Of a DNA stretch of 64,000 nt, positions 8,109 to 16,421 are shown piece after piece (the stretch's first letter is position 1; every line of letters begins with the position of its first letter). The DNA is from Arthrobacter sp. AQ5-06 (GTDB taxonomy: Bacteria > Actinomycetota > Actinomycetes > Actinomycetales > Micrococcaceae). Where the stretch lies: the NCBI RefSeq assembly GCF_003287955.1, contig NZ_QMKP01000002.1, positions 186,001 through 250,000 on the forward strand, read 5' to 3'. The notes below the pieces were generated by a model that saw only the letters and a program-made list of their open reading frames with translations, searched no databases and was not told where the DNA came from. A program made the translations under genes and the position numbers.

Positions 8109-9317
8109 ATGAGCGACGCTGAAGTCACTGCCGACGTGCCCCCTGCACCGGACCCGTCCGATGTCCTGGCCCTTAATGCGCTGCTGAGCGCTGAAGAGCG
8201 GGCACTCCAGCAGCGAATCCGCGACTTCACTGACCAGCGGATCAAACCAAACATCGCCCGCTGGTATGACGACGCCGTCTTTCCGCTGGAGCTCGCTCCC
8301 GAACTCGGCGAGCTGGGCGTCCTGGGGATGCACCTGGAAGGGTACGGCTGCCCAGGCCGTTCCGCCGTCGAATACGGCCTGGCCGCGATGGAACTGGAGG
8401 CGGGCGATTCCGGGATCCGGACTTTCGTCTCGGTGCAGGGGTCCTTGGCCATGACGGCCATCCACAAATGGGGTTCCGAGGACCAGAAGCAGGAGTGGCT
8501 CCCCCGGATGGCCGCCGGCGAGGTCATCGGCTGCTTCGCCCTGACCGAACCCACGGCGGGCTCCGACCCGTCCTCCATGACCACTTTCGCCCGCCGGGAC
8601 GGTACCGGGGACAACGCCGGCTGGGTGCTTGACGGTGCCAAGCGCTGGATCGGGCTGGCCTCCGTGGCCGGCGTGATGGTGGTGTGGGCAAAAACCGACG
8701 ACGGCGTCCGCGGCTTCCTGGTGCCGGCCGGAACGCCGGGCGTGACCGCCACGCCCATCGCACAGAAACTCTCCATGCGCGCTTCCATCCAGTGCGATGT
8801 GGTGTTCGACGGCGTCCGGCTGGGACCGGAGGCCATGCTGCCGGCTGCGCTGGGCATGCGCGGGCCCTTTACCTGCCTGAACGAGGCCCGCTACGGGATC
8901 ATCTGGGGTGCCATGGGCGCCGCGCGTGATTCCTACGAAGCCGCCCTGGCCTATTCCCAAGACCGGCTGCAGTTCGGCAAGCCGCTGGCCGGGTACCAGC
9001 TGACGCAGGAAAAGCTCGTGAACATGCTGCTGGAGATCCAGAAGGGCACCATGCTGGCCTTCTACCTTGGGCGCCTCAAAGACGAGCACAAACTGCGGCC
9101 CGAGCAGATCTCGCTGGGCAAGCTGAACAACGTTCGTGAGGCCATCAAGATCGCCCGGGAAGCCCGTTCCATCCTCGGCGGCAACGGCATCACGCTGGAC
9201 TATTCGCCGCTCCGGCACGCTGCCAACCTGGAGTCAGTCCGCACCTATGAGGGCACCGATGAGGTCCACATGCTGGTGCTGGGTCAGCACATCACGGGCC
9301 TCGGCGCGTTCCGGTAG
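8109..9317 (+). CDS. Acyl-CoA dehydrogenase, glutaryl-CoA dehydrogenase-like
   Basis: A 402-residue flavoprotein of the acyl-CoA dehydrogenase family. ALTEPTAGSDPSSM is the FAD/substrate signature, KRWIGLASVAG follows, and ARSILGGNGITLDYS with YEGTDEVHMLVLGQ contains the catalytic glutamate in the position used by glutaryl-CoA dehydrogenases, including the YEGT-x-x-x-H pattern. Glutaryl-CoA dehydrogenase oxidises and decarboxylates glutaryl-CoA to crotonyl-CoA in lysine and tryptophan breakdown. It starts 9 bases after the permease stop and is probably cotranscribed, which hints that the permease brings in a lysine- or diamine-related compound. Substrate identity is inferred from family resemblance only. 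Confidence 0.9.
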   Translation: MSDAEVTADVPPAPDPSDVLALNALLSAEERALQQRIRDFTDQRIKPNIARWYDDAVFPLELAPELGELGVLGMHLEGYGCPGRSAVEYGLAAMELEAGDSGIRTFVSVQGSLAMTAIHKWGSEDQKQEWLPRMAAGEVIGCFALTEPTAGSDPSSMTTFARRDGTGDNAGWVLDGAKRWIGLASVAGVMVVWAKTDDGVRGFLVPAGTPGVTATPIAQKLSMRASIQCDVVFDGVRLGPEAMLPAALGMRGPFTCLNEARYGIIWGAMGAARDSYEAALAYSQDRLQFGKPLAGYQLTQEKLVNMLLEIQKGTMLAFYLGRLKDEHKLRPEQISLGKLNNVREAIKIAREARSILGGNGITLDYSPLRHAANLESVRTYEGTDEVHMLVLGQHITGLGAFR

Positions 9318-9320
9318 TGG

Positions 9321-10646
9321 CTACGCAACCCCTGCCGGGACGGGTTCCCTGGCCGGCTTGTCCTTCCGGATGGTCGCGCTGATCACGGCGGCAATGGAGC
9401 ACATGGCGGCCGCGCCAAACCAGGCATAGGTGTACTGGCCGGTGGCGTCCCGGATGGCACCGGCGCCGAGGGCAGCGGCGGCCGCGCCCAGCTGGTGGGC
9501 CGCGAACACCCAGCCGAACACCACGCTGCCGTCCGCGCCGAACGTTTTCCGGCAGATTGCCGCGGTGGGCGGCACCGTAGCCACCCAGTCCAGGCCGTAG
9601 ATCACCACAAAAACGATCATGCTCGGCTGGACGGTGGCGCTCAGGAGCAGCGGCAGCACCAGCAGGCCGATCCCCCGGAACTGGTAATAGACGGCCAGCA
9701 GGATTTTGGGGTTGTAGCGGTCGGTCAGCCAGCCGGAGGCGATGGTGCCCAGGATGTCAAAGATCCCGACGACGGCGAGCAGGCCGGCCGCGGTGGTTTC
9801 GGGCATGCCGTGGTCGTGGGCGGAGGGGATGAAATGGGTGCCGATCAGCCCGTTCGTTGTGGCCCCGCAGATCGCAAATCCCGCCACCAGCGCCCAGAAG
9901 GTCCGCACTTTGCTGGCCCGCTTGAGCACTTGGAGGGCGCGCACTGCCGCATTGCTGCTCCGCCCGCTTTCCACGGGGTCCGCTGCCGCAGCAGGGGGCG
10001 CAGCCGTTCCCTCCTCAGGTGCCGTTTCACCGTAAGGCAAGGCGCCGACGTCGGCCGGTGAGTTCTTGAGGAACTTCAGCACCAGCGGAACCACCGCCAG
10101 TGCGCCGGCGGCGATCAGCAGCGATGCCTGCCGCCAGCCGGGGTCCTGGGCCAGCATGGCGATGAACGGCAGGAACACCAGCTGGCCCGCGGCGCTGCCG
10201 GCGGTCAGGATGCCGATCACCAGGCCCCGGCTCTGGGAGAACCAGGTGTTGGCGATGGTGGCGGCGAAGACGAGGGCCATGGAGCCTGTGCCCAACCCAA
10301 TCAACAGTCCCCAGGTCAGGAGGATCTGCCAGGACTGGTTGACCAGCACCGTGAGCGCGCTGCCGGCGCCGATCATCACCAGGGCGGTGGCGGTGACGGC
10401 CCGGATCCCGAACCGTTCCATCAGGGCCGCGGCGAAGGGCGCGGTCAGGCCAAACAGCACCAGGTTGATGCTGACAGCTGCGGACAGAACGGTAGTGGAC
10501 CAGCCGAACTCCTGCTGCAGGGGCACCATCAGCACACCGGGTGCAGCACGGAATCCGGCGGCTCCCACAAGGGCCAGGAAGGCGACGGCCGCGACGGTCC
10601 ACGCGGGGTGCAGGCGTGGCCGTCGGGTGGTTTCGGTGGCGCTCAT
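9321..10646 (-). CDS. MFS transporter (oxalate/formate antiporter-like)
   Basis: A 441-residue major facilitator with twelve predicted membrane helices split by a soluble central loop rich in Ala/Pro/Glu (about 205-245). The N-terminal half starts WTVAAVAFLALVGAAGFRAAPGVLMVPLQQEFGW, typical of the monocarboxylate/oxalate-type MFS group, and GWLTDRYNPK marks the second-half loop. The frame could extend upstream to 10832, but MSATETTRRP at 10646 is chosen because its ATG overlaps the HxlR stop as ATGA. It faces the acyl-CoA dehydrogenase gene with 3 bases between stops. Coupling to HxlR suggests it exports or imports the compound sensed by that regulator. Confidence 0.88.
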   Translation of the reverse strand: MSATETTRRPRLHPAWTVAAVAFLALVGAAGFRAAPGVLMVPLQQEFGWSTTVLSAAVSINLVLFGLTAPFAAALMERFGIRAVTATALVMIGAGSALTVLVNQSWQILLTWGLLIGLGTGSMALVFAATIANTWFSQSRGLVIGILTAGSAAGQLVFLPFIAMLAQDPGWRQASLLIAAGALAVVPLVLKFLKNSPADVGALPYGETAPEEGTAAPPAAAADPVESGRSSNAAVRALQVLKRASKVRTFWALVAGFAICGATTNGLIGTHFIPSAHDHGMPETTAAGLLAVVGIFDILGTIASGWLTDRYNPKILLAVYYQFRGIGLLVLPLLLSATVQPSMIVFVVIYGLDWVATVPPTAAICRKTFGADGSVVFGWVFAAHQLGAAAAALGAGAIRDATGQYTYAWFGAAAMCSIAAVISATIRKDKPAREPVPAGVA

Positions 10647-11131
10647 GCGGCGGTGGCCAGTTGCACGGGCGCGTCCGTCCGGGTGAGGCTGTGCCAGCTC
10701 GTGTTGGCGGCCGTGAGCCGTTCCCCGCAGCCGGTGCAGGTGTCCGCGGAGCTGGTCCGCTGGCCGCAGCCGGAATGGATCACGAACATGTGGGCCTGGT
10801 CCGAGGGCGCCGGGAGGTGCTTTTCCGCCCACATAACCACGGCGTTCAGAACCGGAAGAGCGTCCTCACCCTTCGGAGTCAGGACGTACTCGAGGCGGAC
10901 GCGCCCGCCGTCGTCGTACGCCTTCTTCTCAAGCAGCCCCGACTCCACGAGACCCGCCAGGCGCCTGGTGAGCACCGAGTCCGCGACGGCGAGCCGGGAC
11001 TTCATGGCGTCGAAGCGCCCGTTGCCGAAAAAGACCTCGCGGAGCACAAGCATGCTCCAGGGGTCACCCAGAATGTCGAGACCGCGTGCCATGCTGCAGT
11101 TGCGCTGGGACCAGTCGGAGCGGAGTACCAT
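10643..11131 (-). CDS. HxlR-family transcriptional regulator
   Basis: A 162-residue winged-helix regulator. The opening VLRSDWSQRNCSMARGLDIL and the block RFDAMKSRLAVADSVLTRRLAGLVESGLL, with the wing YVLTPKGEDALPVL, are the HxlR signature; the cysteine at about residue 12 is the one often used for redox or aldehyde sensing. Unlike most short HxlR proteins it has a C-terminal extension with CGQRTSSADTCTGCG, a likely small zinc-binding knuckle. It overlaps the MFS gene by four bases, so the pair is one transcript. An inverted repeat sits directly upstream of its start. Confidence 0.88.
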   Translation of the reverse strand: MVLRSDWSQRNCSMARGLDILGDPWSMLVLREVFFGNGRFDAMKSRLAVADSVLTRRLAGLVESGLLEKKAYDDGGRVRLEYVLTPKGEDALPVLNAVVMWAEKHLPAPSDQAHMFVIHSGCGQRTSSADTCTGCGERLTAANTSWHSLTRTDAPVQLATAA

Positions 11132-11134
11132 AAA

Positions 11135-11173
11135 GGCACCCTAGCTAACTTTCTTGAAGAAAGCCAGGGTGCC
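11135..11173. promoter_or_regulatory. Inverted repeat at the hxlR-like start
   Basis: GGCACCCT (11135-11142) pairs with AGGGTGCC (11166-11173), and the inside holds CTTTCT-TGA-AGAAAG. It lies 4 bases before the regulator's ATG, so it may be the dimer operator, a terminator for the metB transcript, or both. In the mRNA the only Shine-Dalgarno-like bases (AGGG) are inside the stem. Confidence 0.55.
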
Positions 11174-11193
11174 CCTTGCCGGAGAGCGCGGTG

Positions 11194-12357
11194 CTACTTG
11201 AGGAACGTGAAGGCCCGCTCCAGGTCGGCGATGAGGTCTTCCACGTCTTCGATGCCGCACGAGAGCCGGATCAGGTTCACGGGAACAGCCAGTTCCGTGC
11301 CCTTGACCGATGCGTGGGTCATCTCCGAGGGGTAGTTCATCAGCGATTCGATGCCGCCCAAGGACTCAGCCAAGGTGAACACCGACGTGTTTTCCGCGAC
11401 CGTGCGGGCCGCCGCCTCGCCGCCCTTGAACTGGACGGACACCATGCCGCCGAACTTCTTCATCTGTTTCTTAGCCAGCTCATGGCCGGGGTGGGACGGC
11501 AGGCCCGGGTACAGGACGGCTTCCACCTCGGGGCGCTCGAGCAGCCATTCGGCCACGGCCTGGCCGTTGTCGCTGTGCCGGTCCATGCGCACGCCGAGCG
11601 TCTTCAGGCCGCGAGTGGTGAGGAACGCGTCCATGGGGCCGGACACCGCACCCACGGCGAACTGTACAAAGCCGATCTTCTCCGCGAGTTCCGCGTCGTT
11701 GACCACAATGGCGCCGCCCACCACATCGGAGTGTCCGCCGATGTACTTGGTGGTGGAGTGGACCACGACGTCGGCACCCAAGGCGAGCGGGTTCTGCAGG
11801 TAGGGCGACGCGAAGGTGTTGTCCACCACGAGGAGGGCCCCGGCGTCGTGCGCTACCGCGGCGAGCGCCTCAATATCGGTGATCTTCATCAGCGGGTTGG
11901 AAGGGGTCTCCACCCAGACGAAGCGGGTCTTGTGCGCGGCCACAGCTTTGCGCACCGCGTCCAGGTCCGCCATGTCCACGGGGGTGTTGCCGATCCCCCA
12001 GTCGCCGAGCACGCGGCTGATGAGCCGGTACGTGCCGCCGTAGGCGTCGTTGCCGAGCACGATGTGGTCGCCCGGCCGGGTCAGCGCCCGGATCAGGGAG
12101 TCCTCCGCCGCGAGGCCGGAGCTGAAGGAGTAGGCGTGGCTTCCGCCTTCGAGGGCCGCGAGCTGCTCCTGCAGGGCGTCACGGGTGGGGTTGGTGCCGC
12201 GGCCGTATTCGTAGCCGTCGCGGAGCCCGCCGATGCCGTCCTGGGCGTAGGTGGAGCTGAAGTGCACGGGCGGAACCACAGCGCCGGTGCGGGGTTCGAA
12301 GGCCTGGCCGGCGTGGACGGCGCGCGTGTTGAAACCCTGGTTTTCAGAAACAGACAT
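11194..12357 (-). CDS. metB: Cystathionine gamma-synthase/lyase (PLP)
   Basis: A 387-residue PLP enzyme of the Cys/Met metabolism family. YEYGRGTNPTRDALQ, the Tyr/Arg phosphate-binding segment, and HSTTKYIGGHSDV with the Schiff-base lysine at residue 204 are present, followed by the family end LSCGIEDVEDLIADLERAF. MetB-type enzymes join O-succinyl- or O-acetylhomoserine with cysteine, or cleave cystathionine; the sequence alone does not separate synthase from lyase. It is 13 bases downstream of cbs, the usual actinobacterial order, and together they give homocysteine-to-cysteine conversion if it acts as a lyase. Confidence 0.92.
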   Translation of the reverse strand: MSVSENQGFNTRAVHAGQAFEPRTGAVVPPVHFSSTYAQDGIGGLRDGYEYGRGTNPTRDALQEQLAALEGGSHAYSFSSGLAAEDSLIRALTRPGDHIVLGNDAYGGTYRLISRVLGDWGIGNTPVDMADLDAVRKAVAAHKTRFVWVETPSNPLMKITDIEALAAVAHDAGALLVVDNTFASPYLQNPLALGADVVVHSTTKYIGGHSDVVGGAIVVNDAELAEKIGFVQFAVGAVSGPMDAFLTTRGLKTLGVRMDRHSDNGQAVAEWLLERPEVEAVLYPGLPSHPGHELAKKQMKKFGGMVSVQFKGGEAAARTVAENTSVFTLAESLGGIESLMNYPSEMTHASVKGTELAVPVNLIRLSCGIEDVEDLIADLERAFTFLK

Positions 12358-12370
12358 GGAGTTCCTTTAG

Positions 12371-13756
12371 CTAGTTGCTGAGGTAGGCGAGGAGGTCGTG
12401 GCGGGTGAGGATTCCCACGGGGGCGCCGACGAACGTCACCATCACGGTGTCCACGTCGGAAAGCAGCTCGCGGGCTGCGGAGATGCTTTCCAGCGAGCCG
12501 ATGACCGGCAGGCGGGGCCCCATGTGCTCGGAGATCTTGTCCGTCAGCTTGGCCTCGCCGCGGAACAGCTTGGAGGTCAGGGTGCGCTCATCCACGGCGC
12601 CGAGGACCTCGCCCATCACCACGGGCGGTTCCTGCGAGAGGACCGGGATGTGGCTGACACCGTACTCGTTCATGATGTTGATGACGTCGCGGACGGTCTC
12701 GTTCGGGTGGATGTGCACCAGGTCCGGCAGCTCGCCATTCTTGGTCTTGATGACCTCGCCCACGGACGCTTCTTCGCCGCCGGAGAGGAAGCCGTAGGAA
12801 CGCATCCACTGGTCGTTGAAGATCTTGGCCAGGTAGCCGCGGCCGGAGTCGGGCAGGATGACCACCACCACGGCGCTTTCGGGGAGGTCGCGGGCGGTCT
12901 GCAGCGCAGCCACCACCGCCATGCCGGACGAGCCGCCCACCAGCAGCCCTTCCTCGCGGGCCAGCCGCCGGGTCATGGCGAAGGAATCGGCGTCGGTGAC
13001 GGCGATGACGTCGTCAGGGACGGATTTGTCGTAGTTGGCCGGCCACATGTCCTCGCCCACGCCCTCCACGAAGTACGGGCGCCCGGTGCCGCCGGAATAG
13101 ACCGAACCTTCGGGGTCCGCACCGATGATCCTGACCAGGCCACCGTCGGCCTCCGGACGGTCCGCCGAGATCTCCTTGAGGAAACGGCCGGTGCCGGTGA
13201 TGGTGCCGCCGGTGCCGGCGCCGATCACGCAGTGCGTCACCAGGCCGTCCGTATCCTGCCAGATTTCCGGTCCCGTGGTGTCGTAGTGGCTGCCGGGGGC
13301 GGCCGGGTTGGAGAACTGGTCAGGCTTATAGGCGCCCGGAATTTCCGTGACCAGGCGGTCCGAGACGCTGTAGTAACTCTGCGGGCTGTCCGGGGCCACG
13401 GACGTGGGCGTGACCACTACTTCGGCGCCATAAGCCTGAAGCACCGCGCGCTTGTCCTCGCCCACCTTGTCCGGCACCACAAAGATGCATTTGTAGCCCT
13501 TTTGCTGGGCCACAAGCGCCAGACCCACGCCGGTGTTGCCCGACGTCGGCTCAACGATGGTCCCGCCGGGCAGGAGCTTGCCGGTCCGTTCGGCCTCTTC
13601 GATCATTTTCACCGCGATGCGGTCCTTGATGGAGCCGCCTGGATTGATGTATTCCAGCTTGACCAGGACAGTGGCTTTGAGGCCTTCCGTGACGTGGTTG
13701 AGCTTGATGAGCGGCGTGTTTCCGATGAGGTCCAGGACGGACTGCGCGTACTTCAT
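12371..13756 (-). CDS. cbs: Cystathionine beta-synthase
   Basis: A 461-residue PLP enzyme joining serine and homocysteine to cystathionine. The catalytic part has LIGNTPLIKLN near the start, INPGGSIKDRIA with the PLP lysine, and EPTSGNTGVGLA for phosphate binding. The C-terminal third (about 340-461) is a tandem CBS-domain pair, which in this family is regulatory. The reading frame is open to 13963 but MKYAQSVLDLIGNTPLI at 13756 is the family start, and the added upstream part is non-homologous. It leads the cbs-metB operon. Confidence 0.94.
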   Translation of the reverse strand: MKYAQSVLDLIGNTPLIKLNHVTEGLKATVLVKLEYINPGGSIKDRIAVKMIEEAERTGKLLPGGTIVEPTSGNTGVGLALVAQQKGYKCIFVVPDKVGEDKRAVLQAYGAEVVVTPTSVAPDSPQSYYSVSDRLVTEIPGAYKPDQFSNPAAPGSHYDTTGPEIWQDTDGLVTHCVIGAGTGGTITGTGRFLKEISADRPEADGGLVRIIGADPEGSVYSGGTGRPYFVEGVGEDMWPANYDKSVPDDVIAVTDADSFAMTRRLAREEGLLVGGSSGMAVVAALQTARDLPESAVVVVILPDSGRGYLAKIFNDQWMRSYGFLSGGEEASVGEVIKTKNGELPDLVHIHPNETVRDVINIMNEYGVSHIPVLSQEPPVVMGEVLGAVDERTLTSKLFRGEAKLTDKISEHMGPRLPVIGSLESISAARELLSDVDTVMVTFVGAPVGILTRHDLLAYLSN

Positions 13757-13799
13757 AGGTACAAAGTTACCGCCTGCCGCCACAGGTCCTGCCCGGGGC

Positions 13800-14192
13800 T
13801 CAGCTCCCTGCCGAGGAATCTGTCTGCCAGAGGCCCAAGATATTGCCTTCGGTGTCCTTGAAATAGGCAAAGTAGCCCATCCCGGGGACGACGTCCTTGG
13901 CCTGGGCCACGGAACCTCCGGCGGATTCGATCTGCCCCAGTACGGCGTCCACGTCCTCCACATCGATGGTGATGATGGGGGTCTTGAGGTTGTCCGTGCG
14001 GTGGAACAGGGCGCCGTTGATGGCCCCTGGCGCGCTTGGCATGCCCGTTTTTTCGTCCGACGGCGTGGTGATGGCGCTGGTGTAGTCCATCTCCTGCATG
14101 GGGATCAGGTTCCAATTAAACGCGGTTTGGTAGAAGGTATTGGCGCGTTCTTTGTTTTCCGTGGGGATCTCAAAATGCACAACTCCAGCCAC
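13800..14192 (-). CDS. VOC-family (glyoxalase-like) protein
   Basis: A 130-residue vicinal-oxygen-chelate protein with two beta-alpha-beta-beta-beta modules: VVHFEIPTENKERANTFYQTAFNW at the start and ITIDVEDVDAVLGQIESAGG with MGYFAYFKDTEGNILGLWQ at the end. Close relatives are of the PhnB/glyoxalase-like type and of unknown substrate. The start is taken as GTG at 14192, six bases past AAAGGAG; the nearby ATG is out of frame. A frame extension to 14651 overlaps the divergent glycosylase gene and is not credible. It ends 43 bases upstream of the cbs start, on the same strand. Confidence 0.82.
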   Translation of the reverse strand: MAGVVHFEIPTENKERANTFYQTAFNWNLIPMQEMDYTSAITTPSDEKTGMPSAPGAINGALFHRTDNLKTPIITIDVEDVDAVLGQIESAGGSVAQAKDVVPGMGYFAYFKDTEGNILGLWQTDSSAGS

Positions 14193-14324
14193 TGCATGCT
14201 CCTTTGAATGCGGAAGGGAAGGCGCGGACGCCCCGCGCCACACGATGGAGTCTAGTCCTGGCATCTTCGCTCTGTAAGGGGCTCCGGAAGCTACGTTGTC
14301 AGCCCACCGTGGGACGATGAATAC

Positions 14325-15296
14325 ATGACCATTGCTGACGCACCCGCCCGGCTGGCCGCCGCCGCGGATGCGTCCCTGCGGTGGCATCCGGACGGCCCTT
14401 ACAGCCTGAACCAGACCTTGGGCACGCTCCTGCGGGGCACCGGGGATCCATCGTTTTCGTTCCAGCCGGACGGGCTGTGGACTGCCTTTACGACGCCCGA
14501 TGGCCCTGTCACGCTGCGCCTCACTGCTGCTGCGGATGGGGCTGTTGATGCCCAAGCATGGGGTCCAGGTTCCACCGCCGGACTCGCCGGCGTACCCCGG
14601 CTCCTGGGCGCGGAGGACGATTGGTCGGCGTTTGACGAACCCGCCTTCCATGCCACGCTCCCCCGGATGGTCCGTGACGCCCGACGCCGGAACCTGGCTG
14701 TCCGGCTGCCGTCCACCGGGCGGGTGGTTGATTGCCTCGTGCCCACTATCCTCGAGCAGAAGGTCACCGTCATTGAGGCCCGCCGCGGCTACCGGTATCT
14801 GATGTACCGGTTCGGCTCACCTGCTCCGGCGGCCGGACACGCCGCGCCGGAAGGGCTCCGCCTCCAGCCCACCCCGGAGCAGTGGCTGCGCATCCCCTCC
14901 TGGGAATGGCACCAGGCTGGGGTGGGACCCCAGCGTTCGGGGACCGTCATGCGGGCCCTGCGATCCGCCGTCGCCCTTGAACGGCTGGCGGCCCTGCCTG
15001 CTGCGGAGGCGGCAGCAAAGCTGCAGGTGATTCCCGGTATCGGAGTGTGGACCGCGGCCGAAGTGGTGCAGCGTACCCACGGCTGTCCGGATTCCATCGC
15101 GGTGGGCGACTACCACCTCGCCGCCTATGTGGGCGCCGCCCTTACCGGCCACCGTACGGATGACGCGGGCATGCTGGCCCTGCTTGAGCCGTGGACCGGG
15201 CACCGGCAGCGGGTGGTCCGGATGATCGGGCTGAGCGGCTTCCGCAAACCGACGTTCGGGCCGCGGATGACCATCCAGGACCACCGCCGGCACTAA
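14325..15296 (+). CDS. DNA-3-methyladenine glycosylase-like (AlkA family, HhH-GPD)
   Basis: A 323-residue DNA repair glycosylase of the HhH-GPD superfamily, which removes alkylated bases. TILEQKVTVIEA (about 141-152) is the conserved helix of AlkA-like enzymes, the helix-hairpin-helix is VIPGIGVWTAAEVVQR (235-250), and the catalytic aspartate is probably D262 in VGDYHL. The N-terminal part (1-110) is the AlkA-like beta domain. There is no Ada fusion. It is divergent from the VOC gene with about 130 bases between starts and is transcribed alone. Confidence 0.9.
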   Translation: MTIADAPARLAAAADASLRWHPDGPYSLNQTLGTLLRGTGDPSFSFQPDGLWTAFTTPDGPVTLRLTAAADGAVDAQAWGPGSTAGLAGVPRLLGAEDDWSAFDEPAFHATLPRMVRDARRRNLAVRLPSTGRVVDCLVPTILEQKVTVIEARRGYRYLMYRFGSPAPAAGHAAPEGLRLQPTPEQWLRIPSWEWHQAGVGPQRSGTVMRALRSAVALERLAALPAAEAAAKLQVIPGIGVWTAAEVVQRTHGCPDSIAVGDYHLAAYVGAALTGHRTDDAGMLALLEPWTGHRQRVVRMIGLSGFRKPTFGPRMTIQDHRRH

Positions 15297-15452
15297 GCAC
15301 CGGGCCGGGGCCCCAAATGCCCGTTCGCGCAGGGATTGGGGCATCGTTTTCACGCCCTCATTTACCGTGGACTCGGGCCGCCGGATGGGTATAGCGTGGC
15401 GGCATGGAGCCCGCACCAGAGCCCCGGAATACCGCATTCTCTGGAGTCACCC

Positions 15453-16421
15453 ATGATCCACACTGACAAGCTGACCAAAACTTTTGTCGTCAAGAAGGAA
15501 ACGGTAGAAGCCGTCAAGGGAGTCGACATCGATGTTGCCCCGGGCGAGCTTGTGGCTTTCCTCGGCCCGAACGGCGCGGGCAAATCCACCACCCTCCGCA
15601 TGCTCACCACGCTGCTCCGGCCCACTTCCGGCACGGCGACCGTCGCGGGTGTGGACGTCGCAGCGGACCCGGCGGGGGTACGCGCCCGGATCGGTTACAT
15701 CGGCCAGGGCAACGGCGGCGGCCACAGCTTCCGGGTCATCGACGAACTGGTGATGCAGGGCCGGTTCTATGGCATGAATTCCACGGACGCTGCCGCCCGG
15801 GCGCAGGAGCTGCTCAAATCCCTGGACCTGGCGGATCTCGCCAAGCGCACCGTCATCAAACTGTCCGGCGGGCAGCGGCGTCGAATGGACGTCGCGCTGG
15901 GGCTCATGCATTCCCCGCGGCTGCTGTTCCTGGATGAACCGTCCACCGGCATGGACCCGCAGAACCGGGCCAACCTGTGGGAGCACATCATGCGGATGCG
16001 CGCCGAGCACGGCACCACCATCGTCCTGACCACGCACTACATGGACGAGGCCGACTCGATGTCCGAGCGCGTGATTGTGATTGACCACGGCCAGATCATC
16101 GCCGACGACACAGCGGCACGGCTGAAGTCCAACCTCGCCGGTGACCTGCTCGCCGTCGAAGTTGCGGCGGATTCCGCTTCGGGTGTGCGTGGGCTGCTGG
16201 GGCGGGCTGCCGCGGGCGGTGAGGTCAACGAAAACTCGTACGACGGCGTGGTCCGCTTCCGCCTGCGGCTCACCGAAGGCGCACGGCTGGCGCCGGCGCT
16301 GCTGCAACAAATGAACGACGCCGGCGCTCCCGCCCAGTCCCTCGAGCTGAAACCACCAACCCTGGACGACGTGTTCCTGGAACTGACCGGCCGCAACCTG
16401 CGGGAAGGAGCAGCCCGATGA
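15453..16421 (+). CDS. ABC exporter ATPase (DrrA-like)
   Basis: A 322-residue ATP-binding protein of the daunorubicin-type exporter family. It has Walker A GPNGAGKS, Q-loop region YIGQGNGGG, signature LSGGQRRRMD, and Walker B LLFLDEPSTGMDP. The DrrA C-terminal regulatory part ends PPTLDDVFLELTGRNLR. Start at 15453 (MIHTDKLTKTF) follows CTGGAG at suitable spacing; the longer frame to 15336 adds no homologous residues. Its stop overlaps the next start (ATGA), so ATPase and permease are translationally coupled. Substrate is unknown, commonly a lipid or drug. Confidence 0.93.
   Translation: MIHTDKLTKTFVVKKETVEAVKGVDIDVAPGELVAFLGPNGAGKSTTLRMLTTLLRPTSGTATVAGVDVAADPAGVRARIGYIGQGNGGGHSFRVIDELVMQGRFYGMNSTDAAARAQELLKSLDLADLAKRTVIKLSGGQRRRMDVALGLMHSPRLLFLDEPSTGMDPQNRANLWEHIMRMRAEHGTTIVLTTHYMDEADSMSERVIVIDHGQIIADDTAARLKSNLAGDLLAVEVAADSASGVRGLLGRAAAGGEVNENSYDGVVRFRLRLTEGARLAPALLQQMNDAGAPAQSLELKPPTLDDVFLELTGRNLREGAAR

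Noticed and set aside
10647..10832. Longer start for the HxlR-coupled MFS gene
   Set aside because: The extra 62 residues lie inside the regulator gene in another frame and contain no helix pattern; the ATGA overlap marks the true start.
12398..13861. Open frame of 487 codons antisense to cbs
   Set aside because: Shadow of cystathionine beta-synthase, no motif of its own.
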